Notes under the pieces: generated by a model
What the model was told of the DNA's origin: nothing
Database searches by the model: none
Seen by the model: the letters and a program-made list of their open reading frames with translations, nothing else
Origin: an uncultured Tolumonas sp.
GTDB lineage: Bacteria > Pseudomonadota > Gammaproteobacteria > Enterobacterales > Aeromonadaceae
DNA length: 64,000 nt
Direction of reading: 5' to 3'
Assembly (NCBI RefSeq): GCF_963676665.1
Contig: NZ_OY781373.1
Coordinates: 124,001 to 188,000 of the forward strand
Shown here: positions 8,418 through 18,888 of the stretch, piece after piece
Position numbering within the stretch: position 1 is the stretch's first letter
Layout: each line of letters begins with the position of its first letter
Translations under genes and position numbers: made by a program

Positions 8418-8456
8418 TGCACCTGACGGGCAAAATTAAAGTCAGGTGCATTTTTT
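8418..8456 (+). terminator. intrinsic terminator between binding-protein and permease genes
   Basis: A perfect 10-bp stem (TGCACCTGAC/GTCAGGTGCA, 13-nt loop) is followed by TTTTTT. It starts 10 bases after the binding-protein stop and 44 bases before the permease start. It probably gives partial termination, lowering permease and ATPase expression relative to the binding protein. Confidence 0.88.
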
Positions 8457-8499
8457 CATAATAACGTGATGTTTTAGTTTTTATGCAGGAGCAAAGCCC

Positions 8500-9141
8500 A
8501 TGACTTTCAAAGCGTGGTTGTTATTGCTGGAAGGTGCCTGGACGACAGTTTGGATATCCGGTATCTCGATTGTATTAGGGCTTTCTATCGGGCTCATGAT
8601 TGCGATTGTTCGCCGTCAGAAAATTCCGCTGATTGATCATCTGCTGGCGTTGTATATCAGTCTGGCGCGGGCCACACCGTTGGTCACCTTAGTGTTATTT
8701 CTGTTTCTGTCGTTGCCATCGATTGGGATCAATCTGAATAAACACACCGCAGCCATTCTGGCGCTGACGCTGAATACCGCCGCTTTTAATGCCGAGATCT
8801 GGCGTTCAGCGCTGGAAAATTTTTCCCGCGATCAGCGCGAAGCGGCGCAAGCTATTGGCATGACGGAATTGACCTTTTTCCGTTACATCATGCTGCCGCA
8901 GATTGTCACCGTGAGCCTGCCGGCCCTGGTCAACGAGATGTCGTTTTTGATCAAAGGCAGCCCGGCTATTGCGGTGATTGGCTTGGTGGATTTAACCCGT
9001 GTTACCAACCGCATCGCCGCTGTTACCTATGATCCCCTGTTTCCTATTTTAGGGGCCGGGCTGATTTATATGCTGATGATCTCTGTGCTGGTTAAAGCGC
9101 AGTCACTGGCCGAGAAAAAAGCGCGCCGGTTAGCGGTTTAA
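8500..9141 (+). CDS. amino-acid ABC transporter permease (HisM/GlnP family), first subunit
   Basis: Inner-membrane permease subunit of the polar amino-acid importer. The 213-aa protein begins with the usual WLLLLEGAWTTVWISGISIV segment and contains SLARATPLVTLVLFLFLSLP. It carries the EAA-type loop contacting the ATPase (REAAQAIGMTELTFFRYIMLPQ shortened: EAAQAIGM...LPQ). It forms a heterodimer with the next gene, which starts 13 bp downstream. Expression probably depends on read-through of the upstream hairpin. Confidence 0.9.
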   Translation: MTFKAWLLLLEGAWTTVWISGISIVLGLSIGLMIAIVRRQKIPLIDHLLALYISLARATPLVTLVLFLFLSLPSIGINLNKHTAAILALTLNTAAFNAEIWRSALENFSRDQREAAQAIGMTELTFFRYIMLPQIVTVSLPALVNEMSFLIKGSPAIAVIGLVDLTRVTNRIAAVTYDPLFPILGAGLIYMLMISVLVKAQSLAEKKARRLAV

Positions 9142-9154
9142 GAGGAGTAACGCG

Positions 9155-9820
9155 ATGAATGAATGGACGATCATCTGGGGCGCTCGAGAGGCCTTTTTCA
9201 ACGGCTTTTTGAAAAGCATCGCGCTGTTTGCTTATTCGGCAATGCTGGGGCTGCTGCTGGGCTGTGTGCTGTTGTATCTGTTGGAAGGAAAAGACAACAT
9301 CCCGCGTCGCGGTGTTAAGGCGCTCATCAATGCCATGCGCACGCTGCCGTTTCTGATTTTGGCTTATTTGTTGTATTACGGCTTGCCAAAATTGGGTCTG
9401 CGAATGTCGGCAGATACCGCCGGCTTAATCGCGTTAACGATTTATCATGGCGCCTATTTTTGTGAGATTTTCCGCAGTCAACGCTTGGTGATGCCGGTGG
9501 GATATATCGAAGCCGCATTGGCACATGGCTTCCGCGATCATGTGATTTTCTTACGTATTTTATTACCCAACGTGGTGATGAATACACTGCCTCTGCTCGG
9601 CAACCAACTGATCATCTGCCTGAAAGACACTGCCTTTCTCAGCATTATCACAGTGCGAGAAATTACTGCTGCTGCGAACAGCGTGCAATCGACCTATTTT
9701 ATTCCACTAAAAGCCTTTCTGGTGGCCATTTTGCTCTATTGGCTGATAAGCCTGATTATTGAGTCTGCCATCAAACAAGTCAGCCGTCTGGGGAAAAAGC
9801 GAGGATTTAATCATGCCTGA
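9155..9820 (+). CDS. amino-acid ABC transporter permease (HisM/GlnP family), second subunit
   Basis: Second permease subunit, 221 aa, with about five membrane segments. Visible family features are [20 protein letters not shown], and the cytoplasmic EAA-type loop [24 protein letters not shown]-type spacing upstream (AGAGGAG) supports ATG 9155. The stop overlaps the ATPase start by 8 bp, so the two are translationally coupled. Confidence 0.9.
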   Translation: MNEWTIIWGAREAFFNGFLKSIALFAYSAMLGLLLGCVLLYLLEGKDNIPRRGVKALINAMRTLPFLILAYLLYYGLPKLGLRMSADTAGLIALTIYHGAYFCEIFRSQRLVMPVGYIEAALAHGFRDHVIFLRILLPNVVMNTLPLLGNQLIICLKDTAFLSIITVREITAAANSVQSTYFIPLKAFLVAILLYWLISLIIESAIKQVSRLGKKRGFNHA

Positions 9821-10577
9821 TATGCCAGCGATCACGGTCAAAAACATCTCTAAACAATTTGATAACGTGGAAGTGTTACGCGATATCAATTTGACGGTTA
9901 AGAAAGGGGACGTGGTGAGTATTCTCGGCTCTTCCGGTTCGGGGAAATCGACGTTACTGCGCTGTATGAACTGGCTGGAACAACCAGATCGGGGGGCGAT
10001 TTATATTGGCGACGAGCGTTTGGGTATCGATGACAGCAAGAATGAGCCGATGGGAAATCGGCAGTTGGCGAAGATGCGTGAACGGGTGGGTATGGTGTTT
10101 CAAAGCTTTAATCTCTGGCCGCATCTGACTGTGCTGCAAAATGTCACAGAAGCGTTGCTGCATGTGAAAAAACTACCGAAAGCCGAGGCGGTTGCCATTG
10201 CCACCCAGCAACTGGAAAAGGTCGGTATGCTGGAAAAACAGCACAATTACCCCATCACGCTATCGGGCGGGCAAAAACAGCGGGTCGCGATTGCCCGTTC
10301 ACTGGCGATGAGCCCAGAAGTGATGTTGTTTGACGAACCCACCTCTGCGCTTGATCCTGAGCGGGTTGGCGAGGTGTTAGCGGTGATGAAAAAGCTCTCA
10401 CAAGAGGGGTACACCATGGTGGTGGTCACGCATGAGATGGAATTTGCCCGTGCCGTTTCCAACCAAGTGGTGTTTCTGGAAAAGGGCAAACTGATTGAAC
10501 AGGCACCGCCGGAAGAGTTCTTTACGCACCCGAAATCGGAACGTGTTCAGCAGTTCTTGCAGACGGTGCGGCAATAA
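9813..10577 (+). CDS. amino-acid ABC transporter ATP-binding protein (HisP/GlnQ family)
   Basis: Cytoplasmic ATPase powering the importer encoded just upstream. Walker A is [20 protein letters not shown], the Q-loop is [19 protein letters not shown], the ABC signature is [16 protein letters not shown], and Walker B is [19 protein letters not shown] followed by the H-loop [11 protein letters not shown] use ATG 9813 (254 aa) with GAGGA seven bases upstream; an upstream in-frame start at 9759 lies deep inside the permease gene and adds non-family sequence. Last gene of the operon. Confidence 0.94.
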   Translation: MPDMPAITVKNISKQFDNVEVLRDINLTVKKGDVVSILGSSGSGKSTLLRCMNWLEQPDRGAIYIGDERLGIDDSKNEPMGNRQLAKMRERVGMVFQSFNLWPHLTVLQNVTEALLHVKKLPKAEAVAIATQQLEKVGMLEKQHNYPITLSGGQKQRVAIARSLAMSPEVMLFDEPTSALDPERVGEVLAVMKKLSQEGYTMVVVTHEMEFARAVSNQVVFLEKGKLIEQAPPEEFFTHPKSERVQQFLQTVRQ

Positions 10578-10591
10578 GTGGGTTGTTTATG

Positions 10592-10627
10592 AATGCCGAT
10601 CCTTATTTCTGCATAATGATCGGCATT
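10592..10627. terminator. hairpin between convergent ABC ATPase and chemoreceptor genes
   Basis: A perfect 10-bp stem AATGCCGATC/GATCGGCATT with a 16-nt loop lies between two converging genes. T-runs on either side are weak, so it may be a bidirectional terminator of moderate strength. Confidence 0.5.
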
Positions 10628-10655
10628 GTTTCTGAAATATGTATATTCATCTTCA

Positions 10656-12293
10656 TCAGGTGCGGAATTTAGCAACCAACTCACCCAGTTCATCACTGAG
10701 TACTTTCAGGTCATGGCAGATCTGATTGATCTGGCCATTTTGCTCCGCCACTTCGGTGGATAACTGAGAGATATTCACCACATTGCGATTGATTTCATTA
10801 GAGGCGAGATTTTGTTGTTCTGCGGCGCTGGCGATTTGGGTGTTTCGATCGGTAATGATCAGCACCGCGTTGGCGATCCCTTCGAGTGCTATTTCGGTCT
10901 CTTTGGAATGTTGCTCAGTTTGTTCAGATAGGGTTAATGTTTTTTGCATGCTGGTTGCGGTAGCGCGCACTCCATTTTCCAGCCGGGCGATCATAGCCTG
11001 AATTTCATTCGTCGAGGCCTGTGTCTGGGTGGCCAGTGTTCTGACTTCATCGGCAACGACGGCGAATCCGCGACCTTGTTCTCCGGCTCTGGCAGCTTCA
11101 ATGGCGGCATTGAGTGCCAGTAAATTGGTTTGATCGGCAATGCGTTTAATGACATCCAGTACGGAGCCAATATTATTGGTTTCCTTGACCAGATCTATGA
11201 CCTCTTTATTGGCGTCTTGTACCTCAGTTGTCAGCCTTTGCATTGACGTACGAGCTTCTTCAACAACTTTATTGCCATTGTGAATGCGTTCTTTGGCTTC
11301 ATTCGCAGCATCAGCAGCTTGCACTGCACTTGTTGCCACCTCTTTGGTGGTAGCGGTCATTTCATTCATGGCGGTTGCAACGGCATCCGTTTCATGTTGT
11401 TGCCGTTCCACATTGCGTTGCCCTATGGACGCTGTTTTTTCCAGATGAATGGCTGCCTGATGACTGCGTTCACTGGCAGACACAACATTGCGAACAGTTT
11501 CCGCCAGATTTCGGGTAAACGCATTAAATGATGAGGCTAAACTAGCCAGCTCGTCATGCCCGCTTTCATCCAGTTTTTGGGTTAAATCGCCACCGCCTTT
11601 TGCGATCTCCCGCAGACCTTGTTCAGTTTGTTGTAAAGGTTTGAGAATACTGCGAGAGATTAACCAAGAGAAAAATGTCAGCAGGAACAGTAACGGGAAG
11701 AAGATCGCCAGTACGATGCGCAACTGTTGCAGGAAAAAGGCCCAGACATCGTCAGTATATTCACCTGCGCCGACGATCCATCCCCATTCCGGTAACAGTT
11801 TCACATAGGAAACTTTGAAGACCGGATCGGAAAACCCGGGTTTCGGCCAATAATAATCGACATAACCACCCATTGGGTCGGCTTGAGCGGTGCGTACAAA
11901 CTCCACAAATAAACGCTTACCTTGCGTATCTTTAATGCTCTCAAGTGGTTTGCCTTCCAGCTCTGGTTTGGCCGTATGCATGATGGCGACGGGTTGCGCA
12001 TCATTGATCCAGAAATAATTGTTGTCGCCAAAGCGCATGTTTCTCAGTGTTTCTTTTGCTAAAAGCTGGGCTTGGGGTTGCGTTAGACGGCCTTGTTTTT
12101 CCTGCTGGTAAAAGTAATCAAGTGTGCCATAGGCAGTTTGTACCTGTTCTTGGATGGCCTCTCTGCGACTGGCGAGCATACCATTGTAGGTGTAATACAG
12201 CGTGATACTGAGTAACCCGGCAATGCCGATGATCATCAATACGAGGTTCATCATAAGGCGATGTGAGATGCGGTAATGACGTAGGAAACTCAT
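10656..12293 (-). CDS. methyl-accepting chemotaxis protein with Cache sensor
   Basis: Membrane chemoreceptor that signals to CheA/CheW. An N-terminal helix (about residues 12-35) and a second near 190-212 bracket a periplasmic Cache-type domain containing [20 protein letters not shown] and [25 protein letters not shown] domain follows ([20 protein letters not shown]). The cytoplasmic hairpin tip is present: [20 protein letters not shown] and [15 protein letters not shown]. No C-terminal NWETF-type pentapeptide is seen. ATG 12293 (545 aa) is preferred over GTG 12302 because of AAGAG upstream. It converges on the amino-acid transporter operon, a hint but not proof of a shared ligand. 12294-12569 holds only its promoter region. 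Confidence 0.93.
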   Translation of the reverse strand: MSFLRHYRISHRLMMNLVLMIIGIAGLLSITLYYTYNGMLASRREAIQEQVQTAYGTLDYFYQQEKQGRLTQPQAQLLAKETLRNMRFGDNNYFWINDAQPVAIMHTAKPELEGKPLESIKDTQGKRLFVEFVRTAQADPMGGYVDYYWPKPGFSDPVFKVSYVKLLPEWGWIVGAGEYTDDVWAFFLQQLRIVLAIFFPLLFLLTFFSWLISRSILKPLQQTEQGLREIAKGGGDLTQKLDESGHDELASLASSFNAFTRNLAETVRNVVSASERSHQAAIHLEKTASIGQRNVERQQHETDAVATAMNEMTATTKEVATSAVQAADAANEAKERIHNGNKVVEEARTSMQRLTTEVQDANKEVIDLVKETNNIGSVLDVIKRIADQTNLLALNAAIEAARAGEQGRGFAVVADEVRTLATQTQASTNEIQAMIARLENGVRATATSMQKTLTLSEQTEQHSKETEIALEGIANAVLIITDRNTQIASAAEQQNLASNEINRNVVNISQLSTEVAEQNGQINQICHDLKVLSDELGELVAKFRT

Positions 12294-12569
12294 GATTGCC
12301 ACTCTTATCTTAACTGACCCAATGTTTTACATGCTATGCATTACCTTGGCCGATGTGTTGCTCATATGACTATCATTACTGCTATTTGTGGTTCAGCTCA
12401 CGCTAACATAGTAGTTAGCCTGATTAGTTGGTGTAGATAGAAAAGAAAAGGGTGAATCAGATGCAAATTGACACAGATATTTTGCAAATTGAGATGCAAT
12501 TGGTGGTGTTGTGGCTCTGTGAGCATGAACCACAACACGTTTGCGTAGCCAAGGCAGGGTAAATTAATT

Positions 12570-13382
<813 letters not shown>

Positions 13383-14096
13383 TTACCAGTGACGCACGAT
13401 AACCCACAACGACATCAAAATAAGTAACGGTGCGAAGCCGCGTTGAAACGGCAGATGCCCCCATAATTGAAAACTTTTCTGACCACAAAAATTACCCAGC
13501 AAAGAGGGAATTAACATCACGCCACCCCAATGTAAGGTGGTGCTATTGATGAGCCCACTTAACGCTAAACCCATGCAAGTGCATCCACTGCAGACCGCAA
13601 AGAATAAGATCGCGGTGCTGCGTTTTTGCGCAGAGGGGATCGGCTGATTTAACAAATAGACCATCATGGGAGGGCCACCGGCCGATGCGGTTGTCATGGC
13701 CAGCCCCGATGCCATTCCGGCGGGAATAGCAAACTGATGATGTAATTTGCGCAGTGGAATATTCAGCCATAACAGTACGCCGCCCAACAACGAGATGCTA
13801 CCAACAATCAGGCTCATCAATGGGGCGGGTAGAAAACTGACTGCCCACACACCGACAGGCAGCATGACTGCCATGCCGATTAACAGCTCTCTCAGTAATA
13901 CGCGGTGATAATCGTGCAATGCCCGCGGGATCAAACTTAAGCAGCAGACCAGATCGAGCAGAATGGCGGTCGCAATGGCTTGTTGTGCCGGCATGACCAA
14001 ATTAAGCCCCAGCACCACCAATACCGCGTAACCAAACCCGGAGAAACCCCGAATAAAAGCGGCAATAAAGGCAATTGAAAATGCTGCAACCATCAT
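13383..14096 (-). CDS. TauE/SafE-family transporter, second copy
   Basis: A 237-aa integral membrane protein of the TauE/SafE family with about eight segments. FIRGFSGFGYAVLVVLGLNL is the degenerate first glycine-rich repeat and GLAMTTASAGGPPMMVYLL the second. It is only distantly similar to the other TauE-like protein in this window. It is divergent from the class III aminotransferase across 273 bp, which carries no operator I recognise. The start could be 14096 or the next codon at 14093. Substrate unknown; an organic acid linked to the aminotransferase is one possibility. Confidence 0.82.
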   Translation of the reverse strand: MMVAAFSIAFIAAFIRGFSGFGYAVLVVLGLNLVMPAQQAIATAILLDLVCCLSLIPRALHDYHRVLLRELLIGMAVMLPVGVWAVSFLPAPLMSLIVGSISLLGGVLLWLNIPLRKLHHQFAIPAGMASGLAMTTASAGGPPMMVYLLNQPIPSAQKRSTAILFFAVCSGCTCMGLALSGLINSTTLHWGGVMLIPSLLGNFCGQKSFQLWGHLPFQRGFAPLLILMSLWVIVRHW

Positions 14097-14369
14097 GTGA
14101 ATACCGACCTTCCTTGTCGTCTTGATTGCATTACTCTACGAACTATTTCCAGGTCGACATAGGGCCAGTTTGCTCTGCTTTGCGAGACACAATGAGACAG
14201 ATTTTTCCTGTCAAAACGGAGGCTGCGATCTGACACAAACACTCGGTATAACTGGCTCTAACTCTCACGCAGAATTATTCCTAGTCTGGTTTCATTAGAT
14301 AACAGTAACCGTGTTTTCCAAACGAGATCGCAGCGGTGCTGTAGTCGAAACAGGGAACAGTGAGGGCAT

Positions 14370-15710
14370 ATGATGAATCAGGTAATTAACAGTGAGTTGG
14401 GTGTCACTAACAACGATGTATATCAACTCGACAGAGAGTATGTGTTCCACTCCTGGTCGGTGCAGGGGGCGCTGAATCCGCTGGTGATTGCCGGTGGTTC
14501 TGGCTGCAAACTGTGGGATTTCGATGGCAAAGAGTATCTCGACTTCAGCAGCCAGCTGGTGAATACCAATATTGGTCATCAGCATCCGAAAGTGATTGCG
14601 GCCATTCAAAAACAGGCGGCGGAATTAGTCACCATTGCACCTGCCACGGCCAATCGAGTGCGTGGTGAAGCCGCAAAACGGATCGTCGCGCGGGCACCGG
14701 CTGGTTTCAATAAGGTGTTTTTTACCAACGCCGGCGCTGACGCCAACGAAAACGCCATGCGTATGGCGCGTTTGTTTACCGGGCGTGACAAGATTTTATC
14801 CGGTTATCGCTCTTATCATGGCAACACCGGGAGTGCGATTGTGGCAACGGGCGATTTTCGCCGCATGCCGAATGAATATGCGCGTGGGCATGTGCACTTC
14901 TTCCACCCGTATCTGTATCGTTCCGAGTTCTCTGCCACGACGGAAACCGAGGAGTGTGAGCGTGCGCTGAAGCATCTGCGCCGCACGATTGAGTGCGAAG
15001 GCCCACAATCTGTGGCTGCTATTTTGCTGGAAACTATCCCCGGCACCGCAGGCATCTTGACGCCACCAGAGGGTTATCTCAAAGGCGTGCGGGCACTGTG
15101 TGATGAGTTCGGCATCATGCTGATTTTAGATGAGGTGATGGCCGGTTTTGGTCGCACAGGCAGTTGGTTTGCCTTTGAGCAATTTGGTGTGGTGCCTGAT
15201 CTGATCACCTTTGCCAAGGGGGTCAACTCAGGTTATGTGCCGGCTGGTGGCGTGATCATCTCTGACCCGATTGCGGCGTATTTTAATGACCACTACTTCC
15301 CTGGTGGGTTGACTTATTCCGGGCATCCGCTGGCGATGGCGGCGATTGTTGCCACACTCGATGCGATGGAAGAAGAGCAGATCGTAGAGAATGCGGCAGC
15401 GATTGGGCTTGGTGTATTGGGTGAAGGTCTGAAAGCACTGGCTGCCAAACATGCCATGATTGGCGAAGTGCGTGGCAGTGGTGTGTTCTGGGCACTGGAG
15501 CTGGTGGCCGATCGTGAAACCCGCAAAGCGATGCCGGCCTCTGTGATGGGCGAAATCAAAAATGCACTGATCAAAAATGGCCTGTTGCCCTTTATCGCCG
15601 ACAACCGCATTCATGTGGTGCCTCCTTGCATTATCACCGCCGATGAAGTGTCGCAGGGGTTGGCGATTTTAGACAGCGTGTTGAGTTTGTTTGCCGGGCG
15701 GGGTGAGTAA
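14370..15710 (+). CDS. class III PLP-dependent aminotransferase (candidate beta-alanine:2-oxo-acid transaminase)
   Basis: Fold-type I aminotransferase of 446 aa. PLP-site features are TNAGADANENAMRMAR, SYHGNTGSAIVATGD, LILDEVMAGFGRTGSWFAFE and the Schiff-base lysine in LITFAKGVNSGYVPAGG. The omega-amino-acid transaminase look suggests substrates such as beta-alanine, GABA or taurine. The window also encodes a full route from uracil to beta-alanine and a RutE-like reductase, so conversion of beta-alanine to malonic semialdehyde is a reasonable role. That is inference: the gene is 11 kb from that operon and has no RutR-like box. Starts at 14370 and 14373 are both possible. Confidence 0.85.
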   Translation: MMNQVINSELGVTNNDVYQLDREYVFHSWSVQGALNPLVIAGGSGCKLWDFDGKEYLDFSSQLVNTNIGHQHPKVIAAIQKQAAELVTIAPATANRVRGEAAKRIVARAPAGFNKVFFTNAGADANENAMRMARLFTGRDKILSGYRSYHGNTGSAIVATGDFRRMPNEYARGHVHFFHPYLYRSEFSATTETEECERALKHLRRTIECEGPQSVAAILLETIPGTAGILTPPEGYLKGVRALCDEFGIMLILDEVMAGFGRTGSWFAFEQFGVVPDLITFAKGVNSGYVPAGGVIISDPIAAYFNDHYFPGGLTYSGHPLAMAAIVATLDAMEEEQIVENAAAIGLGVLGEGLKALAAKHAMIGEVRGSGVFWALELVADRETRKAMPASVMGEIKNALIKNGLLPFIADNRIHVVPPCIITADEVSQGLAILDSVLSLFAGRGE

Positions 15711-15720
15711 ATAAAACCAA

Positions 15721-15743
15721 AGAGGCCGAATCATTCGGCCTCT
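15721..15743. terminator. bidirectional hairpin terminator between convergent genes
   Basis: A 10-bp stem AGAGGCCGAA/TTCGGCCTCT with a 3-nt loop lies 10 bp after the aminotransferase stop and 7 bp from the iron-binding protein stop. On the minus strand it is followed by a T-rich run. Confidence 0.75.
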
Positions 15744-15750
15744 ATGTTGT

Positions 15751-16866
15751 TTAGATTTTATCGTTGATACCCAGCATAAACGTGCCAGACGGGCGAATCG
15801 GCAGGTATTGTTCATAGAACTTCTGATACGTTGCTAATGGGTTCAGATCGGGAAATAAATCGGGATAGAGCGCTTTGGCCACATACTGAATCAACGCGGC
15901 ATCCATGATGCTACGGGTTGCGCCGTGATACACCGCAAAGACACGCTGGTTCTTGACGGCAGGTAAGTCAGACCAGCCTGCGCGTTGTGTGAAACCCTTT
16001 AATCGCTGTTGCACGTTTGCAGCATCAATATTTTGCCCAACTTGCATCGCTGTCGGGCTGACCACGCTTTCATAACCCGCCATCAGAATGACATCCGGTT
16101 TGCTTGCCAGCAGTTGTTCTGGGTGAATTGCGCCCCAGGTTTTCACGAACGGTGCCGCAATGTTATCGCCACCGGCTAAATCAGCCATTGCCCCCCACAT
16201 GTTTTTCCCGTAGGTGTAGCTGTATTCGGCTGGGCCTTTGTCGCCTAACTCGATGTAAATCTTCGGTTTTGGTTGCTTGGCCTTCGCGATACGCTCGGTG
16301 ATGGTGCTGATCACCTGTTCATAGTTTTTGGCAATTTTTTCCGCACGTTCTGTTTCACCAGTGACTTGGCCTAAGATGCGTGTGCTCGCGAGATGACGTT
16401 GTAACGTCTGTGCATTGTAATCAATGACAACCACCGGAATTTTAGCCTGATCTAAACGGGCGAGTTCAGCACCCAATGCCTGATATTGCCAGTCTGCGAG
16501 AATGACGACATCTGGTTTGCTGGCGAGCACTTTTTCCATCGAAAACGTCTGATCTTGTACGTTCCCGACGTTTGGTACTTTTGCGAGTTGTGGTTTGCTT
16601 GCGATATACATATCCCAAATCGCTGGGCGAGATTTCATGAACCAGCCGCTGGAAATGCCTGCCAGATGATCAAACGCGTTATCACCACCCACTGCGAAAA
16701 AGTCTTCAAGGTAGAAACCAAGCAGGACGCGTTTTGCTGGCGCATCAATGGTGACTTTTCGGCCTAATACATCTTCAATGATGGTCTCTTTTGCCATCGA
16801 GAATGTTGTTATCAGGCTCAATGCCAGCAGTGCGGTGAGTCTGGTCAGATGTTTTTTCCAGTTCAT
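15751..16866 (-). CDS. periplasmic iron-complex (siderophore/heme-type) ABC binding protein
   Basis: Substrate-binding protein of the FecB/BtuF class III fold, 371 aa, with a signal peptide ending around FSMAKETIIED. The family's opening IEDVLGRKVTIDAPAKRVLL is followed by SKPDVVILADWQY, typical of the two-lobed fold with a long connecting helix. The ligand (siderophore, heme or cobalamin) is not clear, but the two Fur boxes upstream favour iron. AAGGA precedes the ATG. It is divergent from the permease/ATPase genes of the same system. Confidence 0.86.
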   Translation of the reverse strand: MNWKKHLTRLTALLALSLITTFSMAKETIIEDVLGRKVTIDAPAKRVLLGFYLEDFFAVGGDNAFDHLAGISSGWFMKSRPAIWDMYIASKPQLAKVPNVGNVQDQTFSMEKVLASKPDVVILADWQYQALGAELARLDQAKIPVVVIDYNAQTLQRHLASTRILGQVTGETERAEKIAKNYEQVISTITERIAKAKQPKPKIYIELGDKGPAEYSYTYGKNMWGAMADLAGGDNIAAPFVKTWGAIHPEQLLASKPDVILMAGYESVVSPTAMQVGQNIDAANVQQRLKGFTQRAGWSDLPAVKNQRVFAVYHGATRSIMDAALIQYVAKALYPDLFPDLNPLATYQKFYEQYLPIRPSGTFMLGINDKI

Positions 16867-16895
16867 ACAAATCCTTATCGATCATGTCATCAGTT

Positions 16896-16979
16896 AAATG
16901 GTAATGGTTATCATTTTAATGTGTAAATCCCGATGTGACTATTGAGATGATGAATGAAAGTGGTAATAATTATCATTTG
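16896..16979. promoter_or_regulatory. two Fur boxes in the divergent iron-transport promoter region
   Basis: Box 1, TGGTAAT-G-GTTATCA, is at 16899-16913 (12 of 14 arm positions match TGATAAT-N-ATTATCA). Box 2, TGGTAAT-A-ATTATCA, is at 16961-16975 (13 of 14). They sit on either side of the divergent promoters for the binding protein and the permease operon, so iron-replete Fur should silence both. Confidence 0.85.
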
Positions 16980-17065
16980 CGCGTATTTGTTGTCGCCTTT
17001 CATGTTTTCAGCCCGCTCTCGGTGTGGCAGGAAGTCTGGCGTCGTTGTGTTTACCGGAGCTTCCC

Positions 17066-18127
17066 ATGAGTGATATCGCTTTACTCGAACAAGCGCTGAT
17101 CCGTCAGCGGCAACGTGAATCCCGCCGTTGGAAATTTCTCATCGGTTTTATAGTGCTTATTGCGGTAAGTTTGCTGCTGGATATCGTCACCGGACCATCA
17201 TTACTGCCGGTGAAAGAGGTGGTGTTCACGTTATTTGCCCCGGAACAGGCCGATAACATGACCCGCACGATTGTGATGGAAATGCGCCTGCCGATTGCGT
17301 TGATGGCGTTGGTTGTCGGTGCCGCGTTGGGGTTAGGCGGTGCGCAGATGCAGACGTTGCTGGATAACCCATTGGCAAGCCCATTTACGCTTGGTTTAGC
17401 TGCGGCAGCCGGATTCGGTGCGGCACTCGCACTGATCGCGAGCAGTTATTTCGGTGTGATGTCGATGTATAGCATTCCGATGGGTGCATTTCTTTTCAGT
17501 ATGTTAGCCGCAGGCTTGTTATTTGGGCTGGCCTTGATGCGCCATGTCAGCAGCCAAACCATTATTCTGGCCGGGATTGCATTATTGTTCCTGTTTCAAT
17601 CACTACTTTCACTGCTGCAATTTGTCTCATCGCCTGAACTGAACCAACAGATCGTGTTCTGGTTATTCGGCAGCTTAATGCGCACAACCTGGGATTCGCT
17701 GACACTGACAACCGTCGTGACTCTCGTTTGTTCTGTCTTGCTCTATCGCGATGCCTGGAAACTGACCTGTTTGCGATTGGGTGAAGCGCGTGCGCGTAGC
17801 TTGGGCGTGAACATTAATCGCCTGCGCATTAAAACACTGGTGCTGGTGGCTTTGATGACTGCGACGGCGATCAGTTTTGTCGGCATTATCGGATTTATCG
17901 GGCTGGTGGCTCCGCATATTGGCCGCATGTTGATTGGCGAAGACCAACGCTTCCTGATCCCGCTTTCAGCCTTGTGTGGTGCCGCGATGCTGTCAATCTC
18001 GTCCGTGATTTCAAAATCGATTATTCCAGGTGCGTTATTCCCGATCGGGATCGTGACCGCAATTATTGGGGTGCCATTTTTCATCTGGTTGATTCTGGGA
18101 CGAGGGCGCAAACATGCTGGAGTTTAA
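17066..18127 (+). CDS. FecCD-family iron-complex ABC transporter permease
   Basis: Inner-membrane permease, about ten helices, forming the channel of an iron-siderophore or related importer. The family signatures are MRLPIALMALVVGAALGLGG, DNPLASPFTLGLAAAAGFGA and the C-terminal GFIGLVAPHIGRMLIGEDQR. ATG 17066 (353 aa) has CGGAG upstream. A start at 17024 would add 14 residues of unrelated sequence. It overlaps the ATPase gene by 14 bp and lies downstream of Fur box 2. Together with 15751-16866 it makes a complete importer without its own TonB receptor nearby. Confidence 0.93.
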   Translation: MSDIALLEQALIRQRQRESRRWKFLIGFIVLIAVSLLLDIVTGPSLLPVKEVVFTLFAPEQADNMTRTIVMEMRLPIALMALVVGAALGLGGAQMQTLLDNPLASPFTLGLAAAAGFGAALALIASSYFGVMSMYSIPMGAFLFSMLAAGLLFGLALMRHVSSQTIILAGIALLFLFQSLLSLLQFVSSPELNQQIVFWLFGSLMRTTWDSLTLTTVVTLVCSVLLYRDAWKLTCLRLGEARARSLGVNINRLRIKTLVLVALMTATAISFVGIIGFIGLVAPHIGRMLIGEDQRFLIPLSALCGAAMLSISSVISKSIIPGALFPIGIVTAIIGVPFFIWLILGRGRKHAGV

Positions 18128-18884
18128 CAATGTGTCGATGGCGATCGGCAAACATCCGCTGACGCAAAATTTAAGCCTGCAACTTCAGCCCGGTCAGTTA
18201 CATGTCATTATCGGGCCGAACGGGACGGGCAAAACCAGTCTGTTACGCGCACTGTTTGGTGAATTGCCGCTGCAACAAGGGGCGATCACTTTTCAGGACA
18301 ATTCCCTTGTCGATCTGGGGGCCAGCCAATGGCGACAGCAGTTTGGTTATATGCCGCAGAACACGCAGTTAGAACTCGACCTGAGTGTGCTCGAAGTGGT
18401 GGTCTTAGGCCGCTTACAAAACCTGAAGTTGCACCTGAGCGATGATGACTTACGGGCGGCGTTATCTGCACTACAAAACTTAGGCATAGCCCATCTGGCT
18501 GATCGTCCGCTGCATTCCCTCAGTGGGGGCCAGCGCCAGATGGTGTTGTTTGCACAGGTGTTGTTGCGCGACCCCCAAATTATGATGCTGGATGAGCCGG
18601 TGAGTGCGCTGGATTTGCAACACCAAATGCATTTGATGGAACACTTACACCAACAAACCCGTGCTAAAAACTGGGTCACACTGGTCGTGCTGCATGATCT
18701 GAATCTGGCCGCGCAATTTGCCGATCAACTGATTGTCCTGGCCGATGGTCATTTGCAGGCGTTTGGCCCGCCAGCCGATGTGCTGACCTCCGAACTGATC
18801 ACCCGCTTGTATCAGGTGCCGGTGGATATTCACTCTGATCGGGATGGATTGCCTTATATCCGTACTTTAAGACAAGCGTGTTAA
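18114..18884 (+). CDS. iron-complex ABC transporter ATP-binding protein (FepC/BtuD-like)
   Basis: Cytoplasmic ATPase for the FecCD-type permease it overlaps. Walker A is IIGPNGTGKTSLLRALFGEL, the Q-loop is FGYMPQNTQLELDLSVLEVV, the signature is LSGGQRQMVLFAQVLL, and Walker B is IMMLDEPVSALDLQHQ followed by VVLHDLNLAAQFAD. 256 aa, standard for the family. The next gene, an MFS protein, begins 4 bp after the stop and is probably in the same operon. Confidence 0.93.
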   Translation: MLEFNNVSMAIGKHPLTQNLSLQLQPGQLHVIIGPNGTGKTSLLRALFGELPLQQGAITFQDNSLVDLGASQWRQQFGYMPQNTQLELDLSVLEVVVLGRLQNLKLHLSDDDLRAALSALQNLGIAHLADRPLHSLSGGQRQMVLFAQVLLRDPQIMMLDEPVSALDLQHQMHLMEHLHQQTRAKNWVTLVVLHDLNLAAQFADQLIVLADGHLQAFGPPADVLTSELITRLYQVPVDIHSDRDGLPYIRTLRQAC

Positions 18885-18888
18885 TGAC

